Part shown: positions 10,255 through 21,128 of the stretch, piece by piece
Layout: each line of letters opens with the position of its first letter
Position numbering within the stretch: the stretch's first letter is position 1
Assembly: GCF_002575655.3 (NCBI RefSeq)
Contig: NC_053036.3
Span: 158,014,627-158,078,626, forward strand
DNA: 64,000 nt
Source of the DNA: Aegilops tauschii subsp. strangulata
Taxonomy: Eukaryota > Streptophyta > Magnoliopsida > Poales > Poaceae
Reading direction: 5' to 3'
The notes under the pieces: generated by a model
Database searches by the model: none
The model's input: the letters and a program-made list of their open reading frames with translations, nothing else
What the model was told of the DNA's origin: nothing
Position numbers and translations under genes: made by a program

Positions 10255-13229
10255 ATGCAGACGCCGCTCCATGGTGGGCGAAGTGGCCCCCCTCCCGCAT
10301 TTCCAGATTGTATTCCAGAGGACGATAACTGTTCAAATGGAGATTCAGAAGGAGCCGACCACGCTTGTTTACCACCTGAGGTGTTTGCTCTAACCTGGCA
10401 TGCTGATGTTGGTCATATCATCCATATGGCGCCTTGCATTGCTTACATTATACATCTTATATGTCATCAGCTTAGTTTAGATTTGCTTTGTGTGAATGCC
10501 ACCTGTTTGGTTTCTATATCATACTCCCACCATTCCTAAATATTTGTCTTTTCAGATATTTTAACAAGTGAGTACATACAGAACAAAATGAGTGAATCTA
10601 CACTCTAAAATATGTCTATATACATCTGTATGTGGTAGTCCATTTGAAATCTCTAAAAAGACAAATATTTAGGAACGGAGGGAGTATATGGGAATTATGC
10701 AATGCCATCTTCTTTAGCCAGGCATCATATACGTGAATCATGCAATGCCATCCTGTTTAGCCAGTCATCGTATATGTGAATTGTATTGTGCCATATTTTT
10801 TCCATAATGTATTCCATTTGTCAATAATGTTTATACATTCATCTACTCTTCCTGTGCATCAGCCATTTGAGTCAGTCATGGGAAAATCTGGAGTGAAAAC
10901 AAGGTCATCTGAGCAGTCAGTGCTACCTGTCGATGCAGATTTCTTGCTGGTTACAGATAGCTCCTCAGAGGAGGATTCAGAGAGAGATGACCAGTCGTAT
11001 TCCCCCCCCCCCCCCGAGGTGCATGCTCTAACTTGGCTGGGTTATATTGCTCATATCATGCATATGGTGTCTTGCATTGCCATGCCATCTGCTTAGATTA
11101 GACATGCTTTGTGTGAATGCCTCCTGTTTGCTTTCTATATCAGATATGTGAATTATGCAATGCCATGTTTTTCAGCCAGTTATCATATATGTGAATTATG
11201 CACCTCCATGGAGCCAGGCATCATATATGTGAATTATCTCATGCCATCTTTTTTTTATTACGTATTCCATTTGTCGACGGTCTGTGTATATTGAACTACT
11301 CTTCATGTGTATCAGCCATTTGAGCCGGTTATGGAAATATCTGGAGTGAAAACAAGGTCTTCAGAGCAGGCAATGGTACCTGTTGAAGCATATATCTCGA
11401 TGGTTACAGGGAGCTCCTCAGAGGAGGATTCAGAGACAGATGACCAGTCCTATATCCCACCTGAGGTGTATGCTCTAAGTTGCAATGTTTATATTTCTCA
11501 TATGATGCATATGGTGTCTTGCATTGCTTAGTTTAGACATCATATGCACAATATTGAATTCTATCTGCTTAGTTTAGAGATCATACATGCGAGTGCCAGC
11601 TGCTTAGTATATGAATCAATTATGTCAATTATATCATGCCATCCTGTATACTTAGACAACATGTATGTGAATTATTTCATCCCAACCTATTTTAGAAAGA
11701 CATCATATAGTTTTGTCATGTCATCCTGTTTAGGTACTCATCATATGTTGAATTATGCCATTATATCCTGTTAAGCTATCCATCATATATCTGAAACTGT
11801 GTCATGCTATCCTGTTTAGTTAGGCATCATATATGTGAAATTGTGTCATGCTGTCCTATTTGGTTAGACAACATATATGTGAATTACCACATCTGTCTAT
11901 CATACAATGTCTGTACGTTCAATTTCTTTTCTTGTTTATCAGCCATTTGAATTGGAGGGGGTGATGGCAGTATCTAAGGGAGCAAAAACCCGTTCTTCAC
12001 AAAAGACAGTGCTACCCGTCGATGCAGATAGAACCATGGTTGTACTGGCCCACAAACTAGCCCCACCACACATAATCGAGACTCTTCCAGATTGCACACT
12101 TACACCGTTGGGCAGAGAACCAGCTACAACCCATCTAACCGCAACCCCAGCGGATAGTAACCCACTTATAGTTGACAAAGCACCATGTCCACCACAGAGT
12201 ACCCCGACACGAGCAGTTTGTAAAGCTACTGCAGTGCCCAAAGCATGAAGACCACCACAGCTAACCCAAACTCCACGTTTTAAGCAGAAGAGCAACTGTT
12301 CTCAGGTCAGATTCCGTAGCTATGGTCCATACTCCTTTGCTGTTGCATCACTGTATTTACTCATACCAACTACTTTCGATTTTGAAGGATCCAATTGAAA
12401 CTCCAATGGCGGAACAGGTATGTTTTAAACCTATTTCTTTAACTGGATTGTTGTTCTAACTTCTTGCTCTATGTTAATTTCAGTTTAAGTTGTATAAACA
12501 GTTATGTTCTCATGTGATGCACATTACAAGTGTTGCCAATGCTGTGTAGTTTCTCACACTTATATTCTGTCTATGATGCCGTGTCTTAAAAGTATATGAG
12601 TTGAACTGTGTCTCTATCTTGATTAGGGAACATAAACTAGAATGATTTGGACAATACAGTGACCATAGTACATAGATATATGTTTGTTTCATGCTGTTAT
12701 CCTGTCCACCTTACTACTGAACCGGTTTACCAAAATGAGTTTCGTATACTACAAGCTAAACCTGTGATGTGTCTGCTTGTTTCTCTTGTAGTATGCAAAC
12801 AGAATATTGGAGAAGAGCATCCCACTATGCAATGGTAGAGAAAGTAATGCAGATAAGGTTCAAGATAGTGAGACAACCCTGTTGGTCTCCAAGAAAGGTG
12901 ATAAAAATGATCTTGTAGACAGTGAGAAAACCCCACAATCCTGCGTTGATGTAGTGTTCGAGTTACTGGCCCGTACCGCTGGCACAAGCTCTTCGAACTC
13001 GCTGCTTGAATCACTTCGGCTTCTTCAGTATCAGCTACAAGATCAAAGGCATCAGTCAGCTGTGCTGCGGCAAGAAGCCGAAGGACTGAGGAAGTCCCTG
13101 CAGAATTCAGATGCGTACATTCTTGTGCAACAACAAGCGCTGGAGGATTTAAGCGCCAAACAAGAGAAAGTTAATAAGCTTGCTAAGCATCTTGCCAGCA
13201 TTATGGGTACCCAGGATATTGTTTCTTGA
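10255..13229 (+). pseudogene. CACTA module ORF-B, left copy: six exons, acidic repeats and C-terminal coiled coil, one nonsense codon
   Basis: Exons 10255-10380, 10863-11018, 11316-11465, 11943-12305, 12388-12417 and 12792-13229, all phase 0 with GT-AG introns; sizes equal or differ by 3 from the right copy at 59399-62395. Exons 2 and 3 are duplicates of one exon (PFE-V-M, VKTRSSEQ, SSSEEDSE-DDQSY, PPE); exon 1 ends in a related acidic PPE piece and exon 4 starts with the same PFE block. Exon 4 is proline/threonine-rich. The last exon (145 residues) has a charged helical C-terminus (VLRQEAEGLRKSLQNS, then QQQALEDLS) ending MGTQDIVS. TGA at 12246-12248 replaces a CGA of the right copy. I do not recognise the family. 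The place next to the 3' terminus and the coiled coil make a TnpA-like DNA-binding role possible, an inference only. Confidence 0.7.
10524..10684. mobile_element. Stowaway MITE in ORF-B intron 1 (left copy only)
   Basis: A 161-bp element starts CTCCCACCATTCCTAAATA and ends in the inverted form GGAACGGAGGGAG, flanked by TA (10522-10523 and 10685-10686). The right module lacks it at the matching place (about 59660), so it inserted after the two elements separated. Confidence 0.9.
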
Positions 13230-13520
13230 ACTCTTCTGGAGTGGTTTCAGTTCTGGACTTGTTTTGCTGCGGCGTTTATATGCTGCTTTGTTCCCTATAT
13301 TTGCACTGGTGGGGAACTTTGATGCCCAGTGGATGTAATATGTGTAATAGCCGTGATAGCCTAGCATAAGTTGCTTGCTTATTTATTTCCTTGTTGTCTT
13401 GTTTATTTGTTTGCTTGTAGTCAGTGCAGTTCTTTTTCCGCGGTTTGCTAGTGGCTGCAATAACCTATTTTTTAAAACTAGGCCACAATAACCATGGGCT
13501 AATATTTACTGTAGTGACAC

Positions 13521-13682
13521 TGGGCCTCCTACGGGTCGTAGAAACAGTGGGCCTTCTACGGGCCGTAGAAACAGTAGGCCTTCTACAGGCCGTAGAAACA
13601 ATGGGACTTCTACGGGCCATAGAAACAATGGGCCTTCTACGGGCCGTATCATCAATGGGCCTTATACGGGCCGTATGATCGA
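13521..13682. repeat. 27-bp subterminal tandem repeat, six units
   Basis: Six diverged 27-bp units contain TGGGCC and a near-palindrome TTCTACGGGCCGTAGAA. The right element has four units at 62726-62833. Position between ORF-B and the terminus fits subterminal transposase-binding repeats, as known for CACTA elements. Confidence 0.85.
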
Positions 13683-13991
13683 TTGGCCAAACATGGGCCA
13701 ATAACAGGCCGCATTATGGCCGTAAACGGGCTAGAGTTGGAATCATTCCATCATGGGCCGACCATAATGGGCCATTGTTAATAGGCCGTATTTGACGACG
13801 CTATGAAAACGGCCCAACGTATTAACGAACCACAAACGGGCCGACTGTAACCACAGGCTGAATTTGGCCCACAAGCAGAAAATGACAGTAACGAGCCGTA
13901 AGTAAACGAATGCTGGAAATGAGCCCAAGAATAAATGGGCTCTGAGAAGGCCGAAAGATAACATGGGCTGGAAACGGCCCAACGGAATAAC

Positions 13992-14101
13992 GGGCCATTA
14001 ATGGGTATAAAGTGATACACTGTTCATTACGGGCCAGTTTCACCACGGGCCGTTAATGGGTGTAAAGTGATACACTGTTCATTACGGGCCAGTTTCACCA
14101 C
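13992..14101. repeat. 55-bp tandem repeat, two units
   Basis: Two 55-bp units starting GGGCC and containing GTGATACACTGTTCATTACG. The right element also has two (63142-63251). Confidence 0.85.
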
Positions 14102-14812
14102 GGGCCGTTAATAGGCCAAGAGTTACACAGGGCCTCATATGGGCCGAAAGACGTCATGGGCCATACATGGGCCAGAAGTGAAAAACGGGCTGGAATCATA
14201 TTGGATGGCCCAGATGACGCTACTGGGCCTAATTCGGATAGGGAATAATGGGCCTTGGGTTAGCGGGCTGTAAATGGGCTATATGCGAACAGGCCGTTAA
14301 TAGGCTTTCCATGGGCTGGCCCGCCACCTTTTGACCAAGTCAAACGGACCAGCCTTTTCACAGGAATGGGCCTCTGTTGGGCCGTGCCATGTGTCGACGT
14401 ATCATAGGCGCCTTCCGTCCAATGAGTGGATGACATCTGTCCCAACGATGAGCCGACACGTGTTTCCTCTAGCCAATGATGATTTTACATGTGGAAAATC
14501 CCCATTGGTCGGGGCTGTTAACGGGTTATCGGATCCAAAACCCGACCCGATAGCTTAACGGCGTTCCGTTACGGTGGATGCCACGTGTCGGTCACCCTTG
14601 ACGAAAGCACTTCTGTGATGCGCGATTTATCGTCATGGAAGTGGACACTTCCGTGATGATAATTTTGGCAATGTCATGGAACACTTCTATGACAGCACAG
14701 GTATGACTATCTTGATTCTGTCATAAATTTATCATGGATGTACATGCATGACAGAAAATGCGACCTACTGTGACAAACACGTATCATCACGGAAGTGTAT
14801 TTTTTTGTAGTG
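14102..14812. repeat. CACTA 3' subterminal and terminal region
   Basis: Dense GGGCC and its complement, then from 14559 a terminal part nearly identical to 63700-63953. It ends with the inverted CACTACAAAAAAA terminus; CTTCCGTGATGAT occurs both internally (about 14649) and, inverted, in the terminus itself. No coding sequence. Confidence 0.85.
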
Positions 14813-14878
14813 ATAGGAAGCTGATTGAGCTTCTCGTCCTCCTCTCAGCCTCGAAGCCCAACCAGCTTCGGGGACTAC
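14813..14878 (+). other. Retrotransposon 3' internal end with polypurine tract
   Basis: The stretch ends GCTTCGGGGACTAC directly before TGTCGG, a usual polypurine-tract/3' LTR junction for grass Gypsy elements. The CACTA insertion at 14812 separates it from the rest of the element. Confidence 0.6.
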
Positions 14879-16060
14879 TGTCGGAGTAAATGGCCACAGG
14901 TAGCCTAACCGACTCCCCTGGCTCTTCAAAAAATTATCAGGCCGATCGAGCCTTCAAGCATCCAAAGCACAGGGCCGCCTTCCCCTGGCCGGCTATCCCA
15001 CGAGCTGACTCGTGGAAGGCGACCCGGCCCTAAAAACTTTCCCGAAGAGAACCACAAGATGGCCGACTCCAGGGAGCCGGCCCCAAGGGGGACGACTCCC
15101 AGCAGCCGGCCACAAGATGACCGACTCCCAGAAGCCGGCCAAGATTGCACCCTCAAGGGCTGCACCCTCATAACGGTGACGAGACGGGACGTGGCTATAG
15201 TACAGCCTGCCACCCCCCGAATCCCGGAGCACGCATGGCCACAGTGCGCCGTACTGGTCGGCCATCCCCCGTCCGGCGCAGCACTGTTGCCATGTTGACC
15301 ATGATGCCACCCACGACAGGCGCCAGTACGCCCCGCGGGCGGCGGGCCCCTCCAGCCAGAGAGACGCTCGAAGGCGGCCAAGCCTCCCCCAGTCGGCCTA
15401 GGGTGTAGCCGGCTCCCAATAGCCGGCTACCTCCCTCCCTCGAAGTATGTGAATCATTAAGGAGACAAGACGAGGTAAGGCTACAGTGAGAGCCCGCCAG
15501 GCGGCGGCACTGTAGCCATGCTTACCTCGACAAAGCCCTCGTCATCAGGGGCGAGGCAACAGTAACCAGCCACCGACAAGACCACCAAGCGGTGGGGCCG
15601 GCCTGTCTGCCAAGAGGCCTGCAGCCGGCGGGACCCAGCAGTCGGCGGAGAAGCCGGCGAATACAGACACTGACGGCTAGGACCCACGCCCAGCCGGATT
15701 ACCATTGTACCCCTGGGGGGTAGGCCTATATAAACCCCCCAGGGCACCCATGCAAAGGGTTGATCTCTTAGAGTTTTAGACACCACATAGAGAGAAAAGG
15801 AGAGCTAGCCTTGCCCTTCTTCTTCCTCTAGCCAAACAGCTCAAGGAGCCACTTGTAGCTACTTGTGTTGATCTAGTGATCATGCGGACACCCCGCAGAG
15901 CAGGACTAGGGGTGTTATCTCCACGGAGAGCCCCGAACCTGGGTAAGATTCGCCGGCGTGCATGTCTTCGCCTTATCCCGTTTCCAGGCACCGGCGATGT
16001 CTTACTGGCTCCCACAATGATAAGCCACCCGTTGGCATATGTCGCACCTACCACCCGACA
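14879..16060 (+). mobile_element. 3' LTR of a Gypsy-type retrotransposon
   Basis: 1182 bp beginning TGTCGGAGTAAATGG and ending ACCCGACA; TGTCGG and CCGACA form the short inverted ends. It contains a TATATAA core promoter near 15727. Orientation is plus because the polypurine tract lies on its left. The 5' LTR is not in the window. ORFs inside are not genes. Confidence 0.7.
15727..15733 (+). promoter_or_regulatory. TATA box in the LTR
   Basis: CTATATAAA within the LTR, about 150 bases after its GC-rich part; the probable retrotransposon promoter. Confidence 0.45.
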
Positions 16061-16078
16061 TAATTTCAACATATCTCT

Positions 16079-17636
16079 TGTTGGACTAATGCTTCTACCT
16101 AGTATGTTTCAGATAAGTTCAACAATGGAGTGGCATGGACAAGAGGATGTGGAACCCCTTTCAATATGCTAAGGACAAAGGATTGGCTCAATCTCAATGC
16201 ACAAGACTCTACATTTTCTATTTTAATGATCCAAGATCACATTGAGTCCATAGGAAAAGCTAATACTATTAAGAAGGGATGAGGTGTTGCTTAATGGTTT
16301 GCTTGCTCAAAGTGCTTAGTGATATGCTCCAAAAGCCCTCAACCAGTTTCTCACTTCCACCTATGTCCTAATCCAAAGTCAATCTCGGCCCCACCGAAAT
16401 TTCATATCCGGAGCCACCGAGTTCAGTTGACATAGCCACTGCCAGAAACCTTAATCAGTTCGGTCTCACTGATGGGATCTTGGTCTCACCGAGATGGGCC
16501 TGCAAACTCTCTGTTGTCTGTTGCAATAATTTCGGTCCCACCGAGATTTGCAACCGGCCCCACCGAGTTTGCTTGGCCAACTTTCTGTTTCACTTATTAC
16601 CCAAATCGGTCCCACCGAGTTTGAGTAATCGGTCAAACCGAGTTTTGGATTTACCCTAACCCTAGCACATCAGTCCCACCGAGTTGATCCAGTCGGTCCC
16701 ACCGAAACACCTAACGGTCACATTATGAACTAAATCGGTCTGACCGAGTTTCATGATTCTGTCCCACCGAGTTTGGTGATCTGTGTGTAACGGTTAGATT
16801 TTGTGTGGAGGCTATATATACCCCTCCACCCACTCTTCATTCGTGGAGAGAGCCATCAGAACATGCCTACACTTCCAACACATATTTTCTGAGAGAGAAC
16901 CACCTACACTTGTGTTGAGGTCAAGATATTCCATTCCAACCACATGAATCTTGATCTCTAGCCTTCCCAAGTAGCTTTCCACTCAAATCTTCTTTCTACC
17001 AAATCCAAATCCTGTGAGAGAGAGTTGAGTGTTGGGGAGACTATCATTTGAAGCACAAGAGCAAGGAGTTCATCATCAAGACACCATTTGTTACTTCTTG
17101 GAGAGTGGTGTCTCCTAGATTGGCTAGGTGTCACTTGGGAGCCTCCGTCAAGATTGTGGAGTTGAACGAAGGAGTTTGTAAGGGCAAGGAGATCGCCTAC
17201 TTCGTGAAGATCTACCCGAGTGAGGCAAGTCCTTCGTGGGCAACGGCCATGGTGGGGTAGACAATGTTGCTTCTTCATAGACCCTTCGTGGGTGGACCCC
17301 TCCATGGACTCGCGCAATTGTTACCCTTCGTGGGTTGAAGTCTCCATCAACGTGGATGTACGATAGCACCACCTATCGGAACCACGGATAAAAAATCTCC
17401 GTGTCTCCAAATTGCGTTTGCACACTCCAATCCCTTCTCCTTACATTCTTGCAACTTGCATGCCTTACTTTCCGCTGCTCATATACTCTTTGTATACTTG
17501 CATGCTTGCTTAATATGTATTGTGAATGTTTAAACTTGTGCTAATACTCCACTTCAACTCAAGAGATTAAAAACTGCAACTTTTCTTGATTAGAGTCTAT
17601 TCACCCCCCTCTAGACACCTCTTCTCGATCCTTTCA
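16079..17636 (+). mobile_element. LTR of a second retrotransposon family
   Basis: About 1.56 kb from TGTTGGACTAATGC to CGATCCTTTCA, with many copies of the phrase CGGTCCCACCGAG between 16390 and 16790, which is typical of a repetitive Triticeae LTR. A TATATATA sequence lies near 16813. Five-base flanks do not match (TCTCT and GCCAC), so it is not a clean solo LTR; neighbouring parts were lost. No gene. Confidence 0.5.
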
Positions 17637-19166
17637 GCCACCAAGTCCGCCGCCGAGGAGGCCGCCAAGGGGCCTGCCGGGGAGACCGGCGAGGCTGCTG
17701 CCGGGGAGGCCGGCAAGGCTGCTGCCGAGGAGGCCGCCAAGGGGCTGTCGGGGAGACTGGCGAGGCTGATGCCGAGGAGGCCGCCAAGGAGCCTGCCGGG
17801 GAGGGGGTGGCCGACGACCAACCTTCCTCCCCTGCAGCCCCCGTCCCGGGTAAGTACTTGAGTGTGGGGATGATCTATTCATCCGCCTCCCAGGGGCGAC
17901 AAGCACCGGAGCGCCAGCCGAAGGGGAGGGTTTTGACGATGAGGTGCTCGCCACCGCGGGCTCCAGGTTGTCGACGGACCGAGCACCAGCGGCGACGGTT
18001 CCCAAGAGGAGCAGCTCCTCCGGGCCATGAGCACCAATTTCCAGAAGCTTCGGGTGCTCCACCGTGCCCACGAGGATAAGGTGAACTCCAGGATGGCGGC
18101 TGTGGACAAGGCAGAAGCAGATTTCCAGGAGCGCGTCACTTAGACGCAAGTCTGCTTCGGCGAGGCCCGGCAAGAACTGAGGGCTGCCCAGGATCAGCTG
18201 GATGAGCGCAAACGAGAGCTCCTCCTGAAGCAGGCCGACATCGAGAAGGCCCAATAGGCGGCGAAGGAACATGCCGCCAAGGACGAAGCCAACTAGCGGC
18301 AGCAGCAAGCTTTGCTGGACACCCAGGAGCAAGACCTCATTGCCCGTGAACAGGCGCTTGCCGCCACGCTCCATGGCAAGGACGAGGAAATCAAGAAGCT
18401 CATCGCACAGCGGACCCAAGAGCTGGAGCGGAAGCACGAGGATGCACTTGATGCTCTGGCCCTGGACCAAGCCGACAAGGTGGAGAAGGTGGAGCTGGAG
18501 CGGGAGGAGCTAAAGAAGGAGATCTCAAAGCTGACGGAGGACAGGGACACGACTAACCGCATTCTGGCGGATTTGCAGGTTGCCATCTCCGACAAGACCA
18601 AGCTGCTCTCCGAGGCCAATGACTCCATCGATGATCTGAAGCTGAAACTGGACACCTTGGAAGGGACGCTTTCGGAGGTCAGGGCCCGTGAGGAGACCCT
18701 GAACAAGGCCCTTGAGGGGGAGAGGCTGCTGCGGCAGGATGCCGCCGCTGCCCACAAGGACTATGTGGGCAGCATAAATCTCTGGACCGGCCGCCTTGTT
18801 GACGTTGCAGAGAGGCTCACCACACAGCTAGCCATCATGGACATGCCGAACTTCAGGTACTCCCAGGAGGCGAACATAAGCCCTAGTGCCAGGCTGACCT
18901 TGTTCTTCGAGGGCGTCCTCGACGCCCTGAAACAGTTCCGCTCCAGTCGAGCGACTTATCTGGCCAATGAGGCTCGAAAGCTTTGCTGGGGCACCCTGAC
19001 CAAGGCGCTCACCAAGGTGACGTTTTGGAACCCCAGCGTCGACTCCGCCAACGCGCTTGAGAGTTTGCCGGAGGATGCCGACCTTGAGGCACTCGAAGAG
19101 CATATCGAGCCCATCATCAGCTGCGTTGACGGAGTCAAGAGGTTGGAAGGCCAGCGCCGGGACTAG
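17637..19166 (+). pseudogene. Retroelement-associated coiled-coil protein gene, decayed
   Basis: The N-terminal part has alanine/glutamate repeats (AAEEAAKG), then a long charged coiled coil and a globular C-terminal piece (WTGRLVDVAERLTTQL to RRD). This arrangement resembles the 'putative gypsy-type transposon' proteins of grasses; I base that on general character. The frame is broken by frameshifts between about 17745 and 17960 and by three TAG codons at 18141-18143, 18255-18257 and 18294-18296. The remaining open piece is 18312-19166, about 284 residues, without an ATG at its start. The flanking LTR at 19784-20918 appears to lie on the opposite strand, so this would be an antisense accessory gene, or a separate fragment. 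Confidence 0.55.
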
Positions 19167-19783
19167 CCACCCCGTTTCTCATTGCCGCTACGAGTTCATG
19201 ACCAAGACAATTTTATCTTAAGTTAGAAGCATGGCAACCGCTGAGAACTTTGTAGTATTTTGAAATAGCGCATGCTATCTTCCTGTTTGATCTTTTTTGT
19301 ATGTAAACACCCTACGCTTAGTTGGATAGGTTTGCCGGTGCGTAAACCCGTGCTGTGGCGCTTTGAGGAACGGATCCTTAGCAGCCTGCCGAGGGAGCTT
19401 GCTGCCAGCCAAGCCACCTTGCCATTCTCGGCGCAGCCGCTCGAACTATTGAGCGGACTCGAAACAGAACAAGGGCATTGCCAATAGCGGAAGGGTTCCC
19501 TTGCGTGCAGGTTTTCCATACAAGGAGCAAAATCCTTCGAGGAAAATAACCCTATATATATATAAAAGGAAATTGCCTAAGGTTTTGTGTGGCTTAGCTT
19601 TTCCGTTGCCACGCGGATGGTTGTTGCGGCCGCAGACGGCACCGCTCGCCTGGCTGATGGCACCGGAGTGTCGCTGGTTGCTGCTGCCCTCTTCTTCAGA
19701 GCCATCGCGATGAAGGAGTCGATGCGTTGACTTATAGACCAGATTTTCACAGCCTCAGTGCCCCCTACCTGGTGCGCCAAAGG
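19167..19783. other. Non-coding retroelement sequence with a probable primer binding site
   Basis: No gene is seen. At the right end, minus-strand TGGCGCACCAGGTAGGGGGC (about 19760-19779) lies four bases from the LTR edge and ends as a tRNA-complementary primer site should. Confidence 0.45.
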
Positions 19784-20918
19784 TGTCGGGGAAAATGACA
19801 CCTATGGGATCCCAGGGAATCCCTTCTACGGTTGGCGGGGGCGTGGAGCTGCGCAAAGAGCAGGTCTATCGATCAGCGCGCGGGGATTTTTACCCAGGTT
19901 CGGGCCGCAAACGATGCGTAAAACCCTAGTCCTGCTTTGGTGTATATTTAGTGTTCTTGAGCTCTTGAACTAGCTGCGGTGCATGCCCAGTCCAAAAAGT
20001 CCGAATCCTTCCACAGTACGCCTCGGGCCTCCTTTTATATGTCAAAGGGGTTGCCACAGCGGCACACAGGAGGTGGAAAGTATCTACAGTGTACAAGTTT
20101 ATCGCCTGACACCGTAGGACAAACGCATTTAATGCGCTGCCTACGTGCCCTCTTGCTTTATTGGGGGCGGCAACAGAGCTCGTCCCGTCCGTCGCCACCT
20201 CGCCTTGCTTCGACGCGCGTCCAAGCTGACGAGGCATGCAGCTCCATGCTGGCTGGTTGCTGTGCTGGTGCGGTGACAGGGTCTTCACGAAGATCTGCAT
20301 GCCACCACGTAGGTGCTTGACTAGTTGGCCTAGAAGCTGCATGCTTCCACGCAGGAGCTTGCCTAGTTGGCGGGCTGGTTGCCGTGTCGGAACGGCCGCG
20401 GTTCAGCGTAACGTTAGTGGGTGCGGGCCTAGCCGTGGCCTCGTAGATGCCCCCGGCAAGGGTCTCGCGGGCGTCCCCGGCAAGGATCCTGCCGGGGGTC
20501 TTCGGCCGTCCCCAGCAAGGATCTTGCCGGGGGTCTTCGTCTTCTGGTTCTCATCTAGACTCGCGGCCTTTGGTCTTGAAAAAGATCTGCATGCCACCAC
20601 GCAGGTGCCCCTGAGCCTTGGTCTTGATGTTTTCGATGGTGTCAGGACTCGCAGGCTCAAGGGTGGCGGCCTTGCTGGTGTTGGGCAAGTCGCCCCGGCA
20701 AGGCTCTTGCCGGGGCTGTGTATGCCGCCCCGGCAAGGGTGTTGCCAGGGGAAATCCATCTTGCCCCTTTGCTCTTCATGCCTCTGGCTTGAGTGCTGCC
20801 TTGGCAGTCTCATACCTTTGCTTCTTTTGCCTCGCCAAGCATGGCCGCATGTATGGCTATGATCGCCCGTGCACAAGTAAGAGGGGTACAGAAAGGCCCC
20901 TACTTTTATACACCGACA
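19784..20918 (-). mobile_element. LTR of a minus-strand retrotransposon
   Basis: 1135 bp from TGTCGGGGAAAATGAC to TACACCGACA, with inverted TGTCGG/CCGACA ends and repeated CCCCGGCAAGG phrases. The primer site on its left places the element on the minus strand and makes this the 5' LTR. It interrupts an LTR fragment that continues at 20919. Confidence 0.55.
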
Positions 20919-21065
20919 GAGAGAGACCATCTTCATCCTACACCTGCCATGGATTGATAAACCTTAGGTCATCCACTTGAGGGAAAATTGCTATTGTTCC
21001 TACAAAAATCTACGCTTGGAGGCCCAACACGAGTCTACAAGAATAAATTTGCGTAGTAGACATCA
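20919..21065 (+). repeat. LTR end fragment, same family as 33279-34952
   Basis: The stretch from GAGAGAGACCATC to GTAGTAGACATCA is the reverse complement of the first ~150 bases at 33279. It is a short fragment in the opposite orientation. Confidence 0.7.
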
Positions 21066-21128
21066 TGGATGCATTAAAAATGGTGCACGACATAAGATCA
21101 TGTGTGATAGGTACCCCTACCACACACT

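Larger units (their letters stand above)
1..14812 (+). mobile_element. CACTA (DTC) element, 3' part; 5' end off-window
   Basis: The segment ends at 14812 with a GTAGTG terminus preceded by a T run, which is the inverted CACTACAAAAAAA end typical of CACTA transposons. The last 7 kb (7.9-14.8 kb) match 56.7-63.95 kb in the same orientation, including ORF-A, ORF-B, subterminal repeats and terminus, so this is a second member of the family seen complete at 38835-63953. The bases after the terminus are ATA, the same three bases that flank the complete copy, but the matching left duplication cannot be checked. Whether the SINA-like gene at 1494-2406 is inside the element is an inference from the missing 5' end. 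I recognise no tnp2-type transposase. Confidence 0.75.

Noticed and set aside
16079..17636. Solo LTR
   Set aside because: The five-base flanks do not match, so a clean solo LTR is not supported.
17634..18470. 278-residue minus-strand ORF
   Set aside because: It is the antisense shadow of the charged coiled-coil gene on the plus strand; the protein is unusually leucine-rich for that reason.
20236..20936. 208- and 177-residue ORFs
   Set aside because: LTR sequence with repeated CCCCGGCAAGG phrases; no protein family.
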